Below, one piece after another: positions 5,044-5,959 of a stretch of DNA of 5,959 nucleotides. A program made the translations under genes and the position numbers. The stretch is taken from contig CAIYVS010000559.1 in the NCBI GenBank assembly GCA_903929655.1, positions 1 to 5,959 on the forward strand, written 5' to 3'. The stretch is from an uncultured Bacteroidota bacterium. GTDB lineage: Bacteria; Bacteroidota; Bacteroidia; Chitinophagales; Chitinophagaceae. Position 1 is the stretch's first letter, and every line of letters starts with the position of its first letter. The notes under the pieces are model-generated. The model had not been told where the DNA came from and did not search any database. It worked only from the letters and a program-made list of their open reading frames with translations.

Positions 5044-5959
5044 GATGAGGAATACAGTAGGTAGCTACCGTATAAAGTTATACCAATAGAAGTCAGTTTT
5101 TGAATAAGATGTTTTGGATGTATTTTTTCAGTCGTAATTTCAGGAAGGAACAGTGTAAGTAACGTACCACCAATAAATACAAACAATGGTTGATAACTGC
5201 TCACTACTAAGACAAGAGCTACCGGTGCTAGAAGTGTCGCAAAATTATTGGCTAAATTGCCAATAATATATAATACTTCGCTGCCGATATTCAATGATAA
5301 AACTAAACGGGTATTCATCTTGAAGATATTTTTTAATTGATTCCTGTATTTTGGCACTACAGCATATACTACTATTCCCGTTATAGTTAAACCGGCGTAT
5401 TGCCAAAAAATTGAGGAAAGAAAACTATCCTTAATAGCGATAGCCTTAAATATTGTATCATGCAGGGCAAACAAAAACGATGATCCGGCGACTAATAAAA
5501 GTACATGTCTTTTAAGCCTGACTTTCTCATCTATGCCAAACTCAATTGATAATATCACAATACCAATTATGACAATAATAGCAGCAAGTATTTGCATGGT
5601 ATTAAGCCTTTCTCCAAGTATTACATAGCTTAAAAAATAGGCAAAAATCGGAATAAGTTGAAGCAGTGGAATAACAACCGAAGACTCCTCAATATCTAAA
5701 GCGAAAAGGTATAGTAAAAAGGCAACAGCGCTCATCACACCTATGCAAAGAAGAATGAGAATGTCTGGGATCGCTAAATTGAGTACGATGGAGTGATCAA
5801 AAAGAAGAATGACGGGCAAAATAATAACTGAAAATAGGGCTGAAAATAAAAAAATGGCCCCGATGCCGTTACCTTTAAAGTGTTTTGATAAGAGATACTT
5901 ATCCACGTGATTAACGATTGTCCATAAAACAGGCGCAATGAGTGAAACAAAAAACCATT
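5040..5959 (-). CDS. EamA/DMT-superfamily transporter, 5' end outside window
   Basis: The protein is a ten-helix-type membrane transporter with two EamA repeats. The visible 305 residues run from the window edge; the first full codon is at 5957-5955 (Trp). Repeat 1 includes a hydrophobic helix ending in the LGERLN motif (about residues 114-119), typical after helix 4 of EamA proteins. Repeat 2 includes VALVLVVSSYQPLFVFIGG (residues 246-264). A GTG at 5904-5906 could be taken as the start, but the frame stays open upstream and encodes WFFVSLIAPVLWTIVNH, a normal first helix, so the true start lies just outside. The family's usual 290-310 residues means only a few residues are missing. The family exports or imports small metabolites such as amino acids or sugars across the inner membrane; the substrate cannot be told here. 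The stop overlaps the kinase start by four bases. Confidence 0.9.
   Translation of the reverse strand, partial: WFFVSLIAPVLWTIVNHVDKYLLSKHFKGNGIGAIFLFSALFSVIILPVILLFDHSIVLNLAIPDILILLCIGVMSAVAFLLYLFALDIEESSVVIPLLQLIPIFAYFLSYVILGERLNTMQILAAIIVIIGIVILSIEFGIDEKVRLKRHVLLLVAGSSFLFALHDTIFKAIAIKDSFLSSIFWQYAGLTITGIVVYAVVPKYRNQLKNIFKMNTRLVLSLNIGSEVLYIIGNLANNFATLLAPVALVLVVSSYQPLFVFIGGTLLTLFLPEITTEKIHPKHLIQKLTSIGITLYGSYLLYSSS

Noticed and set aside
1..5959. Insertion sequence, conjugative-element core genes or toxin-antitoxin pair
   Set aside because: No transposase, integrase, relaxase or terminal inverted repeats are visible. The XRE gene lacks an adjacent recognisable toxin.

Overview
The window looks like an accessory stretch of a Bacteroidota genome (Chitinophaga/Mucilaginibacter-like at a guess), joined to a two-gene membrane module of a different character. 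The Bacteroidota reading rests on four things: a small XRE regulator ending in a 'DFLP'-type tail, LuxR-type and secreted proteins of a style common in that phylum, a TAnnTTTG-type promoter element, and the general lack of strong Shine-Dalgarno sequences. No rRNA, tRNA, CRISPR array or transposase is visible.

Layout. Positions 1-224 hold no gene. They contain three 21-bp-phased direct repeats (61-123) that resemble LytTR-type response-regulator sites, probably serving a gene beyond the left edge. Two minus-strand genes follow in a likely operon: a secreted beta-rich protein (1345-701) and a small lipoprotein (662-225). A 129-bp divergent intergenic region (1346-1474) carries an 8-bp-arm palindrome, a candidate promoter for the minus-strand operon, and a second inverted repeat that covers the GTG start of the next gene. 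Then come plus-strand genes: an XRE repressor-like protein (1475-1717), a LuxR-type regulator with a winged-helix-like N-terminus and a degenerate receiver (1788-2723), and an unrecognised 103-residue protein (2811-3122). A 280-bp convergent gap (3123-3402) separates these from the right half.

The right half (3403-5959) is a minus-strand pair: an EamA/DMT-type transporter whose 5' end lies just outside the window, overlapping by ATGA a multi-membrane-segment histidine kinase. The sequence style of both resembles proteins of Patescibacteria/CPR genomes, and sampled lines are lower in GC than sampled lines in the left half (about 35-43% against 48-60%). This suggests horizontal acquisition, or an assembly join to be excluded.

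Working together (inference): the XRE protein probably controls itself and the divergent surface-protein operon through the palindromes. The LuxR-type protein would be a phosphorylation-independent regulator. The kinase would sense a membrane or substrate state linked to the transporter; its response regulator is not in the window.
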